Counted from the first letter of the stretch, positions 10,999 through 20,397 are shown. The stretch is 64,000 nucleotides of DNA from Burkholderia paludis (GCF_000732615.1 NZ_JPGL01000005.1:215922-279921), one strand, 5' to 3'. Program-made: numbers and translations. The notes: generated from the letters alone by a model not told the origin.

Positions 10999-11409
10999 TC
11001 AGCGCATGTAGATCGCCGGAGACGGCGTGTTCGCCGGCAGCTGGATTTCGGCGCGGGCGCCGTTGCGGTCGACGACGATCGAGCGGGGGCGGACTTCGGC
11101 GAGCTTCGCGCCGGGCGCGACCTCCGCGCCGAGCGACACGGCGCGCGGCGGTTCGCCGCCGATGCCGATGATCGCGGCGGCGCCGCGGTCGAGCGCGAGA
11201 ATCCCGAACAGGTGGATGTCCTGCACGGGATTCTTGTCGAGCTGACCGCCGAAGAGCGCCGCGGCGTCTTCGGTGCGGATCGGCAGCCGCGCGGCGGCGG
11301 CGGGCAGCGGCGCTTCGCGGGCCGACAGCGTGACGACCCAATAGGTGGCCGTCGCGCACAAACCCGCGAAGAGGGCTAGGGAGAGGATCCGGATCGAGAG
11401 CGCGTTCAT
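10999..11409 (-). CDS. gspC: Short type II secretion protein GspC
   Basis: The 136-residue protein has one N-terminal membrane helix (about 7-27) and a periplasmic HR-type domain with ALFGG and NPVQDIHLFGILALDRGAAA, which in GspC contacts the GspD N-domains. It ends soon after the HR domain, so the C-terminal PDZ or coiled-coil region found in enterobacterial GspC is missing. It is transcribed against the rest of the locus, between gspF and gspG. This arrangement appears to be a normal lineage feature rather than a truncation, because the reading frame ends cleanly. Confidence 0.85.
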   Translation of the reverse strand: MNALSIRILSLALFAGLCATATYWVVTLSAREAPLPAAAARLPIRTEDAAALFGGQLDKNPVQDIHLFGILALDRGAAAIIGIGGEPPRAVSLGAEVAPGAKLAEVRPRSIVVDRNGARAEIQLPANTPSPAIYMR

Positions 11410-11586
11410 GCGCGCTATTGTACGGATGTATGTGAAATTTGCGTTGGGTGAAAGCCCTCGGCAAAGCGCGCCTTACAATGCGTGCTCCGCGCCCGCGGGT
11501 CCGGAAGCTTGCCGTCAGGCAAACCGTTCCGGCGCGCCGGGCGTGTCACTCAACCAACGACATTTTTTGGAAAGAGGTAGTCAGTC

Positions 11587-12039
11587 ATGCAAACGTGGAT
11601 CACTCGCCGCAACGCGGCCGTGCGTCGTCAGCGCGGTTTCACGCTGATCGAGATCATGGTGGTGGTCGCGATCCTCGGGATCCTGGCGGCGCTGATCGTG
11701 CCGAAGATCATGAGCCGCCCGGACGAGGCGCGCCGCATCGCCGCGAAGCAGGACATCGGCACGATCATGCAGGCGCTCAAGCTGTACCGTCTCGACAACG
11801 GCCGCTATCCGACCCAGGAGCAGGGCCTGAACGCGCTGATCCAGAAGCCGTCCACCGATCCGATCCCGAACAACTGGAAGGACGGCGGCTATCTCGAACG
11901 CCTGCCGAACGATCCGTGGGGCAACACGTACAAGTACCTGAACCCGGGCGTGCACGGCGAAATCGACGTGTTCAGCTACGGCGCCGACGGCAAGGAGGGC
12001 GGCGAAGGCAACGATGCCGACATCGGCTCGTGGCAATAA
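11587..12039 (+). CDS. gspG: Major pseudopilin GspG
   Basis: The 150-residue product has the prepilin peptidase site [15 protein letters not shown] with the conserved Gly, Phe and Glu+5. It also has the GspG-specific C-terminal pattern: [32 protein letters not shown] and [20 protein letters not shown], which includes calcium-binding residues. It polymerises into the type II pseudopilus after cleavage by a PilD/GspO peptidase encoded elsewhere. A ribosome site GAAAGAGG lies upstream of the ATG. Confidence 0.95.
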   Translation: MQTWITRRNAAVRRQRGFTLIEIMVVVAILGILAALIVPKIMSRPDEARRIAAKQDIGTIMQALKLYRLDNGRYPTQEQGLNALIQKPSTDPIPNNWKDGGYLERLPNDPWGNTYKYLNPGVHGEIDVFSYGADGKEGGEGNDADIGSWQ

Positions 12040-12078
12040 GCCCTCGCTGACCGGCCCGGCACGTCCTCCCCGCTCTTC

Positions 12079-12648
12079 ATGCTCGCCATTCGCACGACCT
12101 CCCGCTGCGGCCGCGATTGCCGTGTGCGTCGCGGCGCGGCTTCGTCCGTGCCGGCGCGCGCCGGCGTCGGGCCGCTGAAGCACGGCGCGCGGCCCGGCCG
12201 CGTGCGTGGCTTCACGCTGCTCGAGATGCTGGTCGTGCTCGTGATCGCGGGGCTGCTCGTGTCGCTCGCGTCGCTGTCGCTGACGCGCAATCCGCGCACC
12301 GACCTGCGCGAGGAAGCGCAGCGCGTCGCGCTGCTGTTCGAGACCGCCGGCGACGAAGCGCAGGTGCGCGCGCGGCCGATCGCGTGGCAGCCGACCGCGC
12401 ACGGCTTCCGTTTCGACGTGAGCTCGCCCGACGGCTGGCGCACGCTGCGCGACGACCTGCTGCGCCCGCGCGACTGGGACGGCGGCGTAACGGGCGCCGA
12501 GATCGACTACCCGGGTTCCGACACGCGTGCGACCCGCGTCGTGTTCGGCACTGAGAGCATCGACACGCCGGTGCGCGTGACGCTGCATTCGGCCGTCGGC
12601 AACGCAACGATCGTCGGCACCGGCAACGGCCGCTACGAGGTGCAATGA
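12079..12648 (+). CDS. gspH: Minor pseudopilin GspH
   Basis: The 189-residue protein contains the type IV pilin-like signal RGFTLLEMLVVLVIAGLLV around residue 43, then a beta-rich periplasmic domain. The long positively charged leader before the cleavage site is unusual; a later start is possible, but no in-frame ATG with a good ribosome site is evident. It overlaps gspI by 4 bases (ATGA). GspH initiates or caps the pseudopilus together with I, J and K. Confidence 0.88.
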   Translation: MLAIRTTSRCGRDCRVRRGAASSVPARAGVGPLKHGARPGRVRGFTLLEMLVVLVIAGLLVSLASLSLTRNPRTDLREEAQRVALLFETAGDEAQVRARPIAWQPTAHGFRFDVSSPDGWRTLRDDLLRPRDWDGGVTGAEIDYPGSDTRATRVVFGTESIDTPVRVTLHSAVGNATIVGTGNGRYEVQ

Positions 12649-13127
12649 CGATGCGTCGTCGCCTGCCCCTGCCGGTTTCCTCATCGCGCGCCAGGTTTCC
12701 GGGCGTGCATTCCGCGCGCGCTTGCGCCGGCGCCCCGCCCGCGGCCGTCCGGATCGGGGCGCGCGGCTTCACGATGATCGAGGTGCTGGTCGCGCTTGCG
12801 ATCATCGCGGTCGCGCTTGCCGCGTCGATCCGCGCGGTCGGCACGATGGCGACCAACTCGGCCGACCTCCATCACCGGCTGCTCGCCGGCTGGAGCGCCG
12901 ACAACGCGCTCGCGCAGATGCGGCTCACCCATGCGTGGCCGGAAATCGGCGAGCAGAGCTTCGACTGTTCGCAAGGCAACGTGCAGCTCGTCTGCACGCA
13001 ACGCGTGAGCACGACGCCCAATCCGGTGTTCCGGCGCGTCCGGATCTCGGTGAGCATGCCCGGGCATGCCGGCGTCCTCGCGCAGATGGTGACGGTGGTC
13101 GCGAATGAAACCAGCCGTCCGCTCTGA
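12645..13127 (+). CDS. gspI: Minor pseudopilin GspI
   Basis: The 160-residue protein has the prepilin motif ARGFTMIEVLVALAIIAVAL (about residues 39-58) after a long basic leader. The body has ADLHHRLLAGWSADNALAQM, matching the GspI pattern NxxxAxW. It overlaps gspH upstream and gspJ downstream by 23 bases, consistent with one coupled operon. ATG codons at 12645 and 12651 are both possible starts. Confidence 0.9.
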   Translation: MTMRRRLPLPVSSSRARFPGVHSARACAGAPPAAVRIGARGFTMIEVLVALAIIAVALAASIRAVGTMATNSADLHHRLLAGWSADNALAQMRLTHAWPEIGEQSFDCSQGNVQLVCTQRVSTTPNPVFRRVRISVSMPGHAGVLAQMVTVVANETSRPL

Positions 13128-13794
13128 CGCGCCGATGCGACGCGCGTCCGCCCGCCCCGCCCGCGGCTTCACGCTGATCGAGCTGATGATCGCGATCGCG
13201 ATCCTCGCGGTGGTCGCGATCCTCGCGTGGCGCGGGCTCGACCAGATCATGCGCGGCCGCGACAAGGTCGCCGCCGCGATGGAGGACGAGCGCGTCTTCG
13301 CGCAGATGTTCGACCAGATGCGCATCGACGCGCGGCTGGCCGCCACCGACGACGAGGCTGGCCAGCCGGCGATCGGCGTCGCCGGCAATACGCTGCAGAT
13401 CGTTCGCGAACTCGAGGTGCCAGGCGCCGCACCGCGGCTGCAGGTGGTCCGCTACCGGATCGCCGACGGGCGCGTCGTGCGCTACGCGTCGCCGCCGATC
13501 GACGACGCGAACCGACTGCGCGGCGTGCTGAAGGACAGCAGCGTCGACGGCTGGAGCTGGGTCGCGCTGATGCGCGGCGTCGGCGCGATCGACGCGAAGC
13601 TGTACGTGCCGCGCGTGGGCTGGACCACCAACCTGCAGACGGCCGACGACGCGCTCACGCAGAACAACGATGCGCTCAAGGTGCCGCAGCTCGGCAATGC
13701 ACCGCCGGCGCGCGCGGTGACGGGGCTGCAGGTCAGCATCGGCGCGACGTCGCTGCGCGTGCCGGTCACGCGCATCTTCCTCGTCGGGGAATGA
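13105..13794 (+). CDS. gspJ: Minor pseudopilin GspJ
   Basis: The 229-residue protein has the cleavage site ARGFTLIELMIAIAILAVVA (about residues 20-39), followed by WRGLDQIMRGRDKV, typical of GspJ. It overlaps gspI by 23 bases and gspK by 4, so it is made within the same transcript. With GspI and GspK it forms the tip complex of the pseudopilus in the periplasm. Confidence 0.9.
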   Translation: MKPAVRSDAPMRRASARPARGFTLIELMIAIAILAVVAILAWRGLDQIMRGRDKVAAAMEDERVFAQMFDQMRIDARLAATDDEAGQPAIGVAGNTLQIVRELEVPGAAPRLQVVRYRIADGRVVRYASPPIDDANRLRGVLKDSSVDGWSWVALMRGVGAIDAKLYVPRVGWTTNLQTADDALTQNNDALKVPQLGNAPPARAVTGLQVSIGATSLRVPVTRIFLVGE

Positions 13795-14930
13795 CGATGC
13801 GCGCCCGCCCTCACCGCTCATTGCTTGTGCGCCGTGCCGCCGTGCGCGCGCCGGCGCGCGGTCGCCAGCGCGGCGCGGCGATCATCACCGCGCTGCTCGT
13901 CGTCGCGCTGTCGGCGATCCTGGTCTCGGGGATGCTGTGGCGCCAGCAGGTGCAGATCCGCCGCATCGAGAACCAGCGCGTGATCGCGCAGGCGCAGTGG
14001 ATCGCGCGCGGCGCGCTCGACTGGACGCGGATGATCCTGCGCTCCGAAGGCGACACGGCGCCCGGCATCACCTATCTCGGCGGCATCTGGGGCGTGCCGA
14101 TCGCGAAGACGAAGCTGTCCGACTTCCTCGGCCGGATCGGCGCGCCGAACGACACGAGCGGCGAAGACACCTACATCTCCGGCTCGATCGAGGATGCGCA
14201 GGCGAAGTTCAATCTGCGCAACCTCGTGGCGTCGCCGGCGCCCGGCGTGCTGCAGCTGAACGTCATGCAGGTGCAGGCGTTCCAGCGCCTGCTGACGACG
14301 CTCGGCTACGACGGCGCGCTGGCGAAGCGCATCGCGCTGCAGATGCGCGCGGGCCTGCTGCATTCGGCGACGCGCTTCCAGATGCCGACGCTGCCCGGCA
14401 GCGGCACGGCGCCGCCCGTCACCGCGCCGGTGGCGTCCGATCAGCAGGGCGGCGGCGGCTTCACGGACGACCCCGGCATGACCGACGGCGACCGCGGGCC
14501 CGCGCCGCTGATGATGACCGGCGTCGAGAGCCTGCTCGACGTCGATGGCGTGACGCCCGAGATGGTCGCGCGGCTGCGCCCGTTCGTCGCCGTGCTGCCG
14601 ACCACGACGCCCGTGAACATGAACACCGCGCCGGCCGAAGTGATCGCCGCGCTGGTGCCGGGGATGAGCGTGTCGTCCGCGCAGGCGCTGGTGTCGCGCC
14701 GCGAAACCGTGTTTTTCCGTAACGTCGGCGACGTGCAGCTCGCGCTGCGCGGGGCCGGCGCGCCGCCGAACGTGACGATCGATTCGAACCTCGTCGACGT
14801 CAATTCGAGCTATTTCATCGTGCATGGCCGGATCCAGCACGAACGCGCGGAGGTCGACCGCACCTCGCTCGTGTATCGTGATCCGACCACGCACTCGACA
14901 CGGGTCGTACGCATCCGCGACCAGCTATAA
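13791..14930 (+). CDS. gspK: Pseudopilin tip protein GspK
   Basis: The 379-residue protein begins at an ATG that overlaps the gspJ stop (ATGA). After a basic leader comes the prepilin-like QRGAAIITALLVVALSAILV, which lacks the usual Phe after Gly and the Glu+5, as is normal for GspK. The larger periplasmic body contains SGSIEDAQAKFNLRNLV, which is the GspK signature, and a helix-hairpin region VNMNTAPAEVIAALVPGMS near the C-terminus. It caps the pseudopilus. Confidence 0.92.
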   Translation: MTMRARPHRSLLVRRAAVRAPARGRQRGAAIITALLVVALSAILVSGMLWRQQVQIRRIENQRVIAQAQWIARGALDWTRMILRSEGDTAPGITYLGGIWGVPIAKTKLSDFLGRIGAPNDTSGEDTYISGSIEDAQAKFNLRNLVASPAPGVLQLNVMQVQAFQRLLTTLGYDGALAKRIALQMRAGLLHSATRFQMPTLPGSGTAPPVTAPVASDQQGGGGFTDDPGMTDGDRGPAPLMMTGVESLLDVDGVTPEMVARLRPFVAVLPTTTPVNMNTAPAEVIAALVPGMSVSSAQALVSRRETVFFRNVGDVQLALRGAGAPPNVTIDSNLVDVNSSYFIVHGRIQHERAEVDRTSLVYRDPTTHSTRVVRIRDQL

Positions 14931-14956
14931 CGACGCCATTCGGGAGAGGAGCTCTT

Positions 14957-16315
14957 GTGAGCACGTTGATTGTTTCTTTGCCGCCGCGCGAGCCCGCCGT
15001 GCCGTTGCAGGAATGGCAGTGGCCCGAGCTGCCGTTCACGCTCGTCGACAAGGCCGGCCATGTGCAGCGCGCCGGCCGCGCCGCGCTCGCGCTGCTGCCG
15101 CGCGCGAATGCGACGGTGCTGATCGTCGCCGCGCGCGACGTGCTGCTGCTGGCCGCGGCCGTGCCGCCGCTGAAGGGACCGAAGCTGCGCCAGGCGCTGC
15201 CCAACATCGTCGAGGATCAGCTGATCCAGGATCCGCTCGGCTGCCACATCGCGCTCGATCCGGACGCGCTGCCCGACGGGCGCCGCGTGCTGGCCGTCGT
15301 CGATCGCGCGTGGTTCCGCACGATCTGCGAAGCGTTCACGGCGGCGGGCCACCGGCACCTGAGCGCGGTGCCCGCGACCCGCTGCCTGCCGGCGCCACGT
15401 GCGGCTGCCGCGGCGGGCGGCAGTGAAGCCGACGCGGCAGCGGTCGCCGCGGAGGCCGTCGAGGAAGCGCCGGTTCGCCCGACCACGGTGGCGGCCGTGC
15501 TCGGGCTCGCGGCGGCGGTCGAACAGGTGCTCGTCGAGGCCGGCGCGCAACCGGCCGCGGCCGGTGCGCCGCGCCTTGAACTCGCGGTCGCGCGCGGCGC
15601 GCTCGGCGAAGGCTTCGCGGCGCCGGCGTCACGCGCGGCCGGCACGCTGGCCGCGCTCGCGGGCGGCGGCGACGTCGAACTGTACGAACTCGGCGAACCG
15701 GGCGCGGAACCGCGGCTGGCATCGGTCGGCCGCGCCGACGGCCCGCTGTTGCCGGGCGCCGCGCCGCTGGCATTCGACGCGTTCGCGCGGCGCGCGCTGA
15801 CCGAGACGTTCGACCTGTGCCAGTTCGAGTTCGAGTCGCAGCCGTGGCGCTTCGACCGGGCGACGGTGAAGCGCCTGCGCGTGCCGCTCGCCCTCGCCGC
15901 GGTGACGCTCGGCGTCGCGGTGATCGGGATGAACCTGCACTGGTGGAAGCTGTCGCGCGAGCGCGATGCGCTGTCCGCGCAGATTACCGAGACGCTGCTG
16001 TCCGCGTTCCCGAAGACGACCACGGTGCTCGATCCGCCCGCGCAGATGCAGCGCCAACTCGACCAGTTGCGCCTCGCGGCCGGCGAGCTGTCGCCGAACG
16101 ATTTCCTCGCGCTGTCGAGCGGGCTGTCGCGTTCGATGGGCGCGCTGCCGCTGAACGGCATCGCGTCGCTCGACTATCACGACCGGCGGCTCGACGTCGG
16201 CTTCAAGCCGGAGGTCAAGGTCGACCCCGATTTCACGCAGCGCCTCGCGCGCAACGGACTGTCCGGCGAAGTCGACAGCAACACGGGCAAATGGACCATC
16301 CGGAGCCGTTCATGA
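14957..16315 (+). CDS. gspL: Type II secretion platform protein GspL
   Basis: The 452-residue protein starts at GTG, with GGGAGAGGAG upstream as the ribosome site. It has an actin-like cytoplasmic domain (LPPLKGPKLRQALPNIVEDQ), an Ala-rich linker, a single membrane helix near residue 315-333 (PLALAAVTLGVAVIGMNLHW) and a ferredoxin-like periplasmic domain. GspL recruits the GspE ATPase to the inner membrane. Its stop overlaps the gspM start (ATGA). Confidence 0.9.
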   Translation: MSTLIVSLPPREPAVPLQEWQWPELPFTLVDKAGHVQRAGRAALALLPRANATVLIVAARDVLLLAAAVPPLKGPKLRQALPNIVEDQLIQDPLGCHIALDPDALPDGRRVLAVVDRAWFRTICEAFTAAGHRHLSAVPATRCLPAPRAAAAAGGSEADAAAVAAEAVEEAPVRPTTVAAVLGLAAAVEQVLVEAGAQPAAAGAPRLELAVARGALGEGFAAPASRAAGTLAALAGGGDVELYELGEPGAEPRLASVGRADGPLLPGAAPLAFDAFARRALTETFDLCQFEFESQPWRFDRATVKRLRVPLALAAVTLGVAVIGMNLHWWKLSRERDALSAQITETLLSAFPKTTTVLDPPAQMQRQLDQLRLAAGELSPNDFLALSSGLSRSMGALPLNGIASLDYHDRRLDVGFKPEVKVDPDFTQRLARNGLSGEVDSNTGKWTIRSRS

Positions 16316-16818
16316 AGACGGAACAACTGAACCAGACGCTGACCCAGTTCTGGGGCGAGCGCTCGCCGCGCGAAAAGATGCTGCTCGGCTGGGGCGGCGC
16401 TGTGCTGGCGATCGCGATCGCCTACTCGGTGCTGTGGTCGCCCGCGCAGGAAGGCCGCGCGCGGATCCAGCGCGAGCTGCCGACGATGCGTCTCGAGCTT
16501 GCGCAGATGACCGCGCAGGCGAACGAGGCGAAGTCGCTGGCCGCCGCCGCGCAGGGCGTCGCGCCGACCGGCCTGGCGCTGAAGGACGCCCTGACCTCGT
16601 CGCTGTCCGACCACGGGCTGCAGGGGGCGCAGGTGCAGATCGTCGGCAACGGTGTGCAGATCCAGATGAAGAACGTGTCGTTCCCGGCGTGGACGCAGTG
16701 GCTCGACGATGCGCGCCGGCAATTCAAGGTGCAGGTCGGCGAGGCGCATGCGACCGCGCTGAAGGACGATGGCCAGGTCGACCTGACGGCCGTGATGCAA
16801 CCGTCGACGCAGAAATGA
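16312..16818 (+). CDS. gspM: Type II secretion protein GspM
   Basis: The 168-residue protein starts MKTEQLNQTLTQFWGERSP and has the GspM pattern of a short cytoplasmic helix, one membrane segment (LLGWGGAVLAIAIAYSVLW, about 24-42) and a periplasmic ferredoxin-like domain with KNVSFPAWTQWLDDA. It pairs with GspL. The start overlaps the gspL stop. Confidence 0.92.
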   Translation: MKTEQLNQTLTQFWGERSPREKMLLGWGGAVLAIAIAYSVLWSPAQEGRARIQRELPTMRLELAQMTAQANEAKSLAAAAQGVAPTGLALKDALTSSLSDHGLQGAQVQIVGNGVQIQMKNVSFPAWTQWLDDARRQFKVQVGEAHATALKDDGQVDLTAVMQPSTQK

Positions 16819-16849
16819 CGCAGTGGATGACGCAAGTGGCGGTCGGCCG

Positions 16850-17638
16850 ATGAGGCCGTGGACGAAGCGGCTCGCCACCGCATTGCCGTGGGCACTGGCG
16901 GGCGGGCTGGCGACGGCGGTGACGCTCGTCGCGCTCGCGCCGGCCGCGTGGATCGCGCCGCAGTTCGCGCGCGCGACCGGCGGGCACGTGAATCTCGTCG
17001 ATCCCGACGGGTCGCTTTGGCACGGCTCGGGCACGCTGATGCTGGCGCCGGGCGCCGACCAGAGCGCGGCGACGCTGCTGCCGGGCCGGGTCGAATGGAC
17101 CACGCGGTTCTGGCCGCTGCTGATCGGGCGCGTGCAGATGCGCATGCGGCAGACCGAGGCGATGCCCGATGCCGTCACGCTCGACGCGACGTGGCGCGGC
17201 GCGGTGCTGTCGGCGGGCACGATGGCCGTGCCCGCGTCGCTGCTCGCGGGGCTCGGCACGCCGTTCAACACGCTCGACCTGCAGGGCGACGTGCGGCTCG
17301 GCTGGACCGACTGGCGGCTGTTCGGCAACAACGCGTTCGGCCAGCTGACGGTGACGATCGACTCGATGAGTTCGCGCGTGTCGCGCGTGAAGCCGCTCGG
17401 TTCGTACCGCGCGGTGCTGCAGGCGAAGGGCGGCGGCGCCGATCTCGACCTGACGACGTCGCAGGGCCCGCTGTTCCTCGACGGGCACGGCAGCTTCGGC
17501 CCCGGCGAGGGCGCGTTTCGCGGCACCGCGCATGCGGCGCCCGAGCAGCAGGCGAACCTCGCGGGGCTGCTGAACCTGCTCGGCCACCCGATCGGCAACA
17601 ACGCGGTGTCGCTGATCTTCGGCGACGCGCAGCGCTGA
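16850..17638 (+). CDS. gspN: Type II secretion protein GspN
   Basis: The 262-residue protein has one N-terminal membrane helix (about 10-35) and a periplasmic beta-rich domain with the GspN pattern LVDPDGSLWHGSGTLML and PGRVEWTTRFWPLL. GspN is an accessory component not present in all type II systems. I chose the ATG at 16850; a GTG at 16823 would add nine polar residues. It is the last gsp gene; the next gene is convergent. Confidence 0.85.
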   Translation: MRPWTKRLATALPWALAGGLATAVTLVALAPAAWIAPQFARATGGHVNLVDPDGSLWHGSGTLMLAPGADQSAATLLPGRVEWTTRFWPLLIGRVQMRMRQTEAMPDAVTLDATWRGAVLSAGTMAVPASLLAGLGTPFNTLDLQGDVRLGWTDWRLFGNNAFGQLTVTIDSMSSRVSRVKPLGSYRAVLQAKGGGADLDLTTSQGPLFLDGHGSFGPGEGAFRGTAHAAPEQQANLAGLLNLLGHPIGNNAVSLIFGDAQR

Positions 17639-17660
17639 CGCGCGCGCCGCCCTTCCCGAC

Positions 17661-19202
17661 TTACTTCTGAGCGAGCGGCGCGGCTGCCGCGGGCGTGGCC
17701 GCACCGGCAGCCGGCACGGGCGCCGGCGCAGCCATGCCGCCGTTCTCGCGCGCCATCTCCGACACGTTCCAGCCGCCGCCGAGCGCCTTCACGAGCCCGA
17801 CCGACGACACCATCCGCTGCCCCGCGATCGTCGCGAGCTTCTGCTGCGCGGTGAACGCGGTGGTCTGCGCGGTCAGCACGTTCAGGTACGCGACCGTGCC
17901 GGCCTTGTACTGGTTCGTGACGATCGCGAGCGCGTGCTCGGCGCTGTCGACGGCCTGCCGCTGCACGTCGACCTCCTGCGCGAGGATGCGCTGTGACGCG
18001 AGGTTGTCCTCGACGTCCTGGAACGCCGACAGCACCGTCTGCCGGTACGTCGCGACGTCCTGGTCGTAGGTCGCGCGCGCCGCTTCGGTCTGCGCGGCGC
18101 GCAGGCCCGCATCGAACAGCGTCGCGGCGAGCTGCGGGCCGACCGTCCAGAAGCGGGCCGGCAGCGTAAACAGCTGCGACCACACCGAGCTCTGGAAGCC
18201 GCCGCTCGCCGAGAGCGTGAGCGTCGGGAAGAACGCCGCGATCGCCACGCCGATCTGTTCGTTGGCCGCTGCCGCGCGCCGTTCGGCGCCCGCGATGTCG
18301 GGCCGCCGCTCGAGCAGCGTCGACGGCACGTCCACCGGCGTGACGGGCGGCACCGCGGTGAGCGGCGCCGGCGGCAGCGAGAACGTCGAAGCCGGCTGGC
18401 CGACCAGCGTCGCGATCGCATGCTCGTACTGCGCGCGCGCGACGCCGTTGTCGATCGCCGACGCCTGCGCGCTCTGCAGCTGGGTTTGCGCCTGGATCAC
18501 GTCCGCGCGGGCCGCGACGCCTTGCGCATACTGGTTTTCGGTGAGTTTCAGCGACTGCTCGTACGACTTCACGGTGTCGTCGAGCAGCTTCTGCAGCAGA
18601 TCGGCGGTGCGCAACTGGTAGTACGTCTGCGCGAGCGTCGCCTGCGCGGACAGCCGCGCGTTCGCGAGATCGGCGGCGGCGGCGGCTTCGCCCGCCCGCT
18701 GCGCGCTGACGGTGCGGCTCACCTTGCCCCACAGATCCGGCTCCCACGATGCGTCGAGGCCGAGGCTGTAGTTCGTGCCGATCGGGCCGCCGTTGCTGCC
18801 GCTGCTCGCAGCCGCCGCCGACACCGCGGAGCGCGAGCGCGTGCCCGAGCCGGTGAAGCCGACGGTCGGGAAATACGCGGCGCGGGCTTCGGTGACGAGC
18901 GCGCGCGCCTGGCGGTACGCGGCCGCGTATTGCGCGACGGTCTGGTTCGACGTGTTGAGCTGGTCCATCAGCGACGCGAGCTGCGGATCGTCGTAGACGT
19001 TCCACCATGCGCCGCGATCGGTCCGGTCGGCCGGCTGCGCGACCTTCCAGCCGGCGGGGGCTTCCTTGAACGCGGCGGGGATCGACGTGTCGGGGCGATG
19101 ATAGTCGGGCCCGACGGCGCAGCCGGCGAGCAGCACGGCCGTCGCGACGGCAACGGCGGCGCTCAGCGGGCGCGCGGCGCGCGGGAAGGAGGCGTACGGC
19201 AT
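17661..19202 (-). CDS. NodT-family outer-membrane efflux lipoprotein
   Basis: The 513-residue protein has a lipoprotein signal with lipobox LLAGC (Cys28), then AVGPDYHRPD and the two outer-membrane factor repeats typical of NodT/OprM proteins. It would form the trimeric TolC-like exit duct for a tripartite drug exporter. The start MPYASFPRAARPL gives a clean signal peptide; a much longer frame upstream is not protein-like. It lies tail-to-tail with gspN and, upstream, next to a small membrane gene and the MarR/DHA2 genes, which suggests one efflux module. Confidence 0.9.
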   Translation of the reverse strand: MPYASFPRAARPLSAAVAVATAVLLAGCAVGPDYHRPDTSIPAAFKEAPAGWKVAQPADRTDRGAWWNVYDDPQLASLMDQLNTSNQTVAQYAAAYRQARALVTEARAAYFPTVGFTGSGTRSRSAVSAAAASSGSNGGPIGTNYSLGLDASWEPDLWGKVSRTVSAQRAGEAAAAADLANARLSAQATLAQTYYQLRTADLLQKLLDDTVKSYEQSLKLTENQYAQGVAARADVIQAQTQLQSAQASAIDNGVARAQYEHAIATLVGQPASTFSLPPAPLTAVPPVTPVDVPSTLLERRPDIAGAERRAAAANEQIGVAIAAFFPTLTLSASGGFQSSVWSQLFTLPARFWTVGPQLAATLFDAGLRAAQTEAARATYDQDVATYRQTVLSAFQDVEDNLASQRILAQEVDVQRQAVDSAEHALAIVTNQYKAGTVAYLNVLTAQTTAFTAQQKLATIAGQRMVSSVGLVKALGGGWNVSEMARENGGMAAPAPVPAAGAATPAAAAPLAQK

Positions 19203-19449
19203 CGTGGTTTTCCTGTCTGGGCGCAACGGCCGGCGGGCGGCGTTGCGCGATGCGGTCGTCATGCCGCTGGCGGACAAATGGTAACTGACGGCGGGGAAGC
19301 TGCGCAGCCCTAAGGGTACGGTGCGCGACGACAGGAATGTGTTACCGGCACGGCCGGCCGGGTTACCGCGCATTACGGCGCCTTGCGGCGCCGAAAGGGG
19401 TGCAGGCCGGACGCAGGGCGGACCGCCTCGGCCGCTCGGCTGGGCGGTG

Positions 19450-19734
19450 TCAGTGGCAGCGGGCGGGCAGCGGGACGGGGTCGGCGGCGGCCGGCCATGA
19501 CGACGGCTCCGTTGCCGCCGGCTGGCCCGTGCCGCGTGCGTCGCCCTTCGCGTTGCGCTGCCGGCGATGATCGAACCATGCGAACCCGAGCGCCGCGAGC
19601 GAGCCGCCCGGCACGACCAGCATCGTCACGTACAACGCGATCTTCCAGCCGCGGTGCGGCCCGGAAAACACATGATGAGCGGTATCGGTCAGGTTGCGGC
19701 GCAGCGCGCCGGCGGCATTTTTCAGGAACAGCAT
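19450..19734 (-). CDS. Small single-helix membrane protein of unknown function
   Basis: The 94-residue product starts MLFLKNAAGALRRNLTDTAH and contains one hydrophobic helix, WKIALYVTMLVVPGGSLAAL (about residues 35-58), followed by a basic HRRQR stop-transfer segment and a low-complexity tail. The start was chosen because a GAGG site lies about 8 bases before it; a start three codons upstream would overlap that site. It lies between the efflux lipoprotein and the marR gene and reads away from marR. I do not recognise the family; a role in efflux is only suggested by position. Confidence 0.55.
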   Translation of the reverse strand: MLFLKNAAGALRRNLTDTAHHVFSGPHRGWKIALYVTMLVVPGGSLAALGFAWFDHRRQRNAKGDARGTGQPAATEPSSWPAAADPVPLPARCH

Positions 19735-19832
19735 CGCGAACATCCTCGGGTGCCCGCCAGCGCGGGCGAATCGGTCAGAACATAGTCTCCGGCAGTGCAA
19801 CATGCACGTCGTAACTGGTTGCCTTAAATAAT

Positions 19833-19862
19833 ATTGACTAAGCAATCAATTTTCAAGATACT
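19833..19862 (+). promoter_or_regulatory. marR promoter overlapped by a palindromic operator
   Basis: TTGACT (19834-19839), a 17-base spacer and GATACT (19857-19862) form a good sigma-70 promoter ending 46 bases before the marR start. An inverted repeat ATTGA...TCAAT (19833-19850) covers the -35 box and half of the spacer, the position expected for an autorepressing MarR protein. Binding is inferred. Confidence 0.7.
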
Positions 19863-19908
19863 GGGCGCGTCTTAATCTGAAACGCACTGTTGCTGCGCGC
19901 GCAATCGT

Positions 19909-20397
19909 ATGACCGGCGGCCTCTACGATCCCGAGAACATCGCGCTGGAAACGAGCCTCGGCTATTACCTGTCGAAGGCCAAGCAGGCGCTCGTCGAGCG
20001 GATGGACCGTGCGCTCGAGCCGCTCGACCTCACCGCGCAACAGATCGGTGTGATCCTGCTGCTGTCGCGCGGCTACGCGCGTACGCCGTTCGAGCTGTCC
20101 CGCAAGATGGCGTACGACAGCGGCTCGATGACGCGGATGCTCGACCGGCTCGAACGCAAGGGGCTGATCGCGCGTTCGCGCAGCGAGCAGGATCGCCGGA
20201 TGATCGAGCTGACGCTGACCGAACGCGGCACCGACGCGGCCCGTGCGCTGCCGTCGCTGATCGCGACCGCGCTCAACGCGCAGCTCGACGGTTTCTCGGC
20301 CGACGAACTCGCGACGCTGACCGGCCTGCTGCAGCGCTTCATCGCCAACGGGCCCGGCACCGCCGGTTGTCCGAAGCCGGACGAAGCGGATCGTTGA
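19909..20397 (+). CDS. MarR-family transcriptional regulator
   Basis: The 162-residue protein has the winged helix-turn-helix of MarR repressors: LTAQQIGVILLLSRGYARTP, the recognition region SRKMAYDSGSMTRMLDRLER and the wing KGLIARSRSEQDRRMIELTL. Dimeric MarR proteins bind short palindromes and release DNA when bound to small phenolic or lipophilic compounds. It lies upstream of, and in line with, the DHA2 transporter gene and has a palindrome across its own promoter. It is therefore the likely local repressor of the efflux module. Confidence 0.92.
   Translation: MTGGLYDPENIALETSLGYYLSKAKQALVERMDRALEPLDLTAQQIGVILLLSRGYARTPFELSRKMAYDSGSMTRMLDRLERKGLIARSRSEQDRRMIELTLTERGTDAARALPSLIATALNAQLDGFSADELATLTGLLQRFIANGPGTAGCPKPDEADR

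Noticed and set aside
16177..19008. A 943-codon minus-strand frame across gspL-N and the efflux lipoprotein
   Set aside because: It is a shadow of genes on both strands, with biased composition and no ribosome site or recognisable domain.
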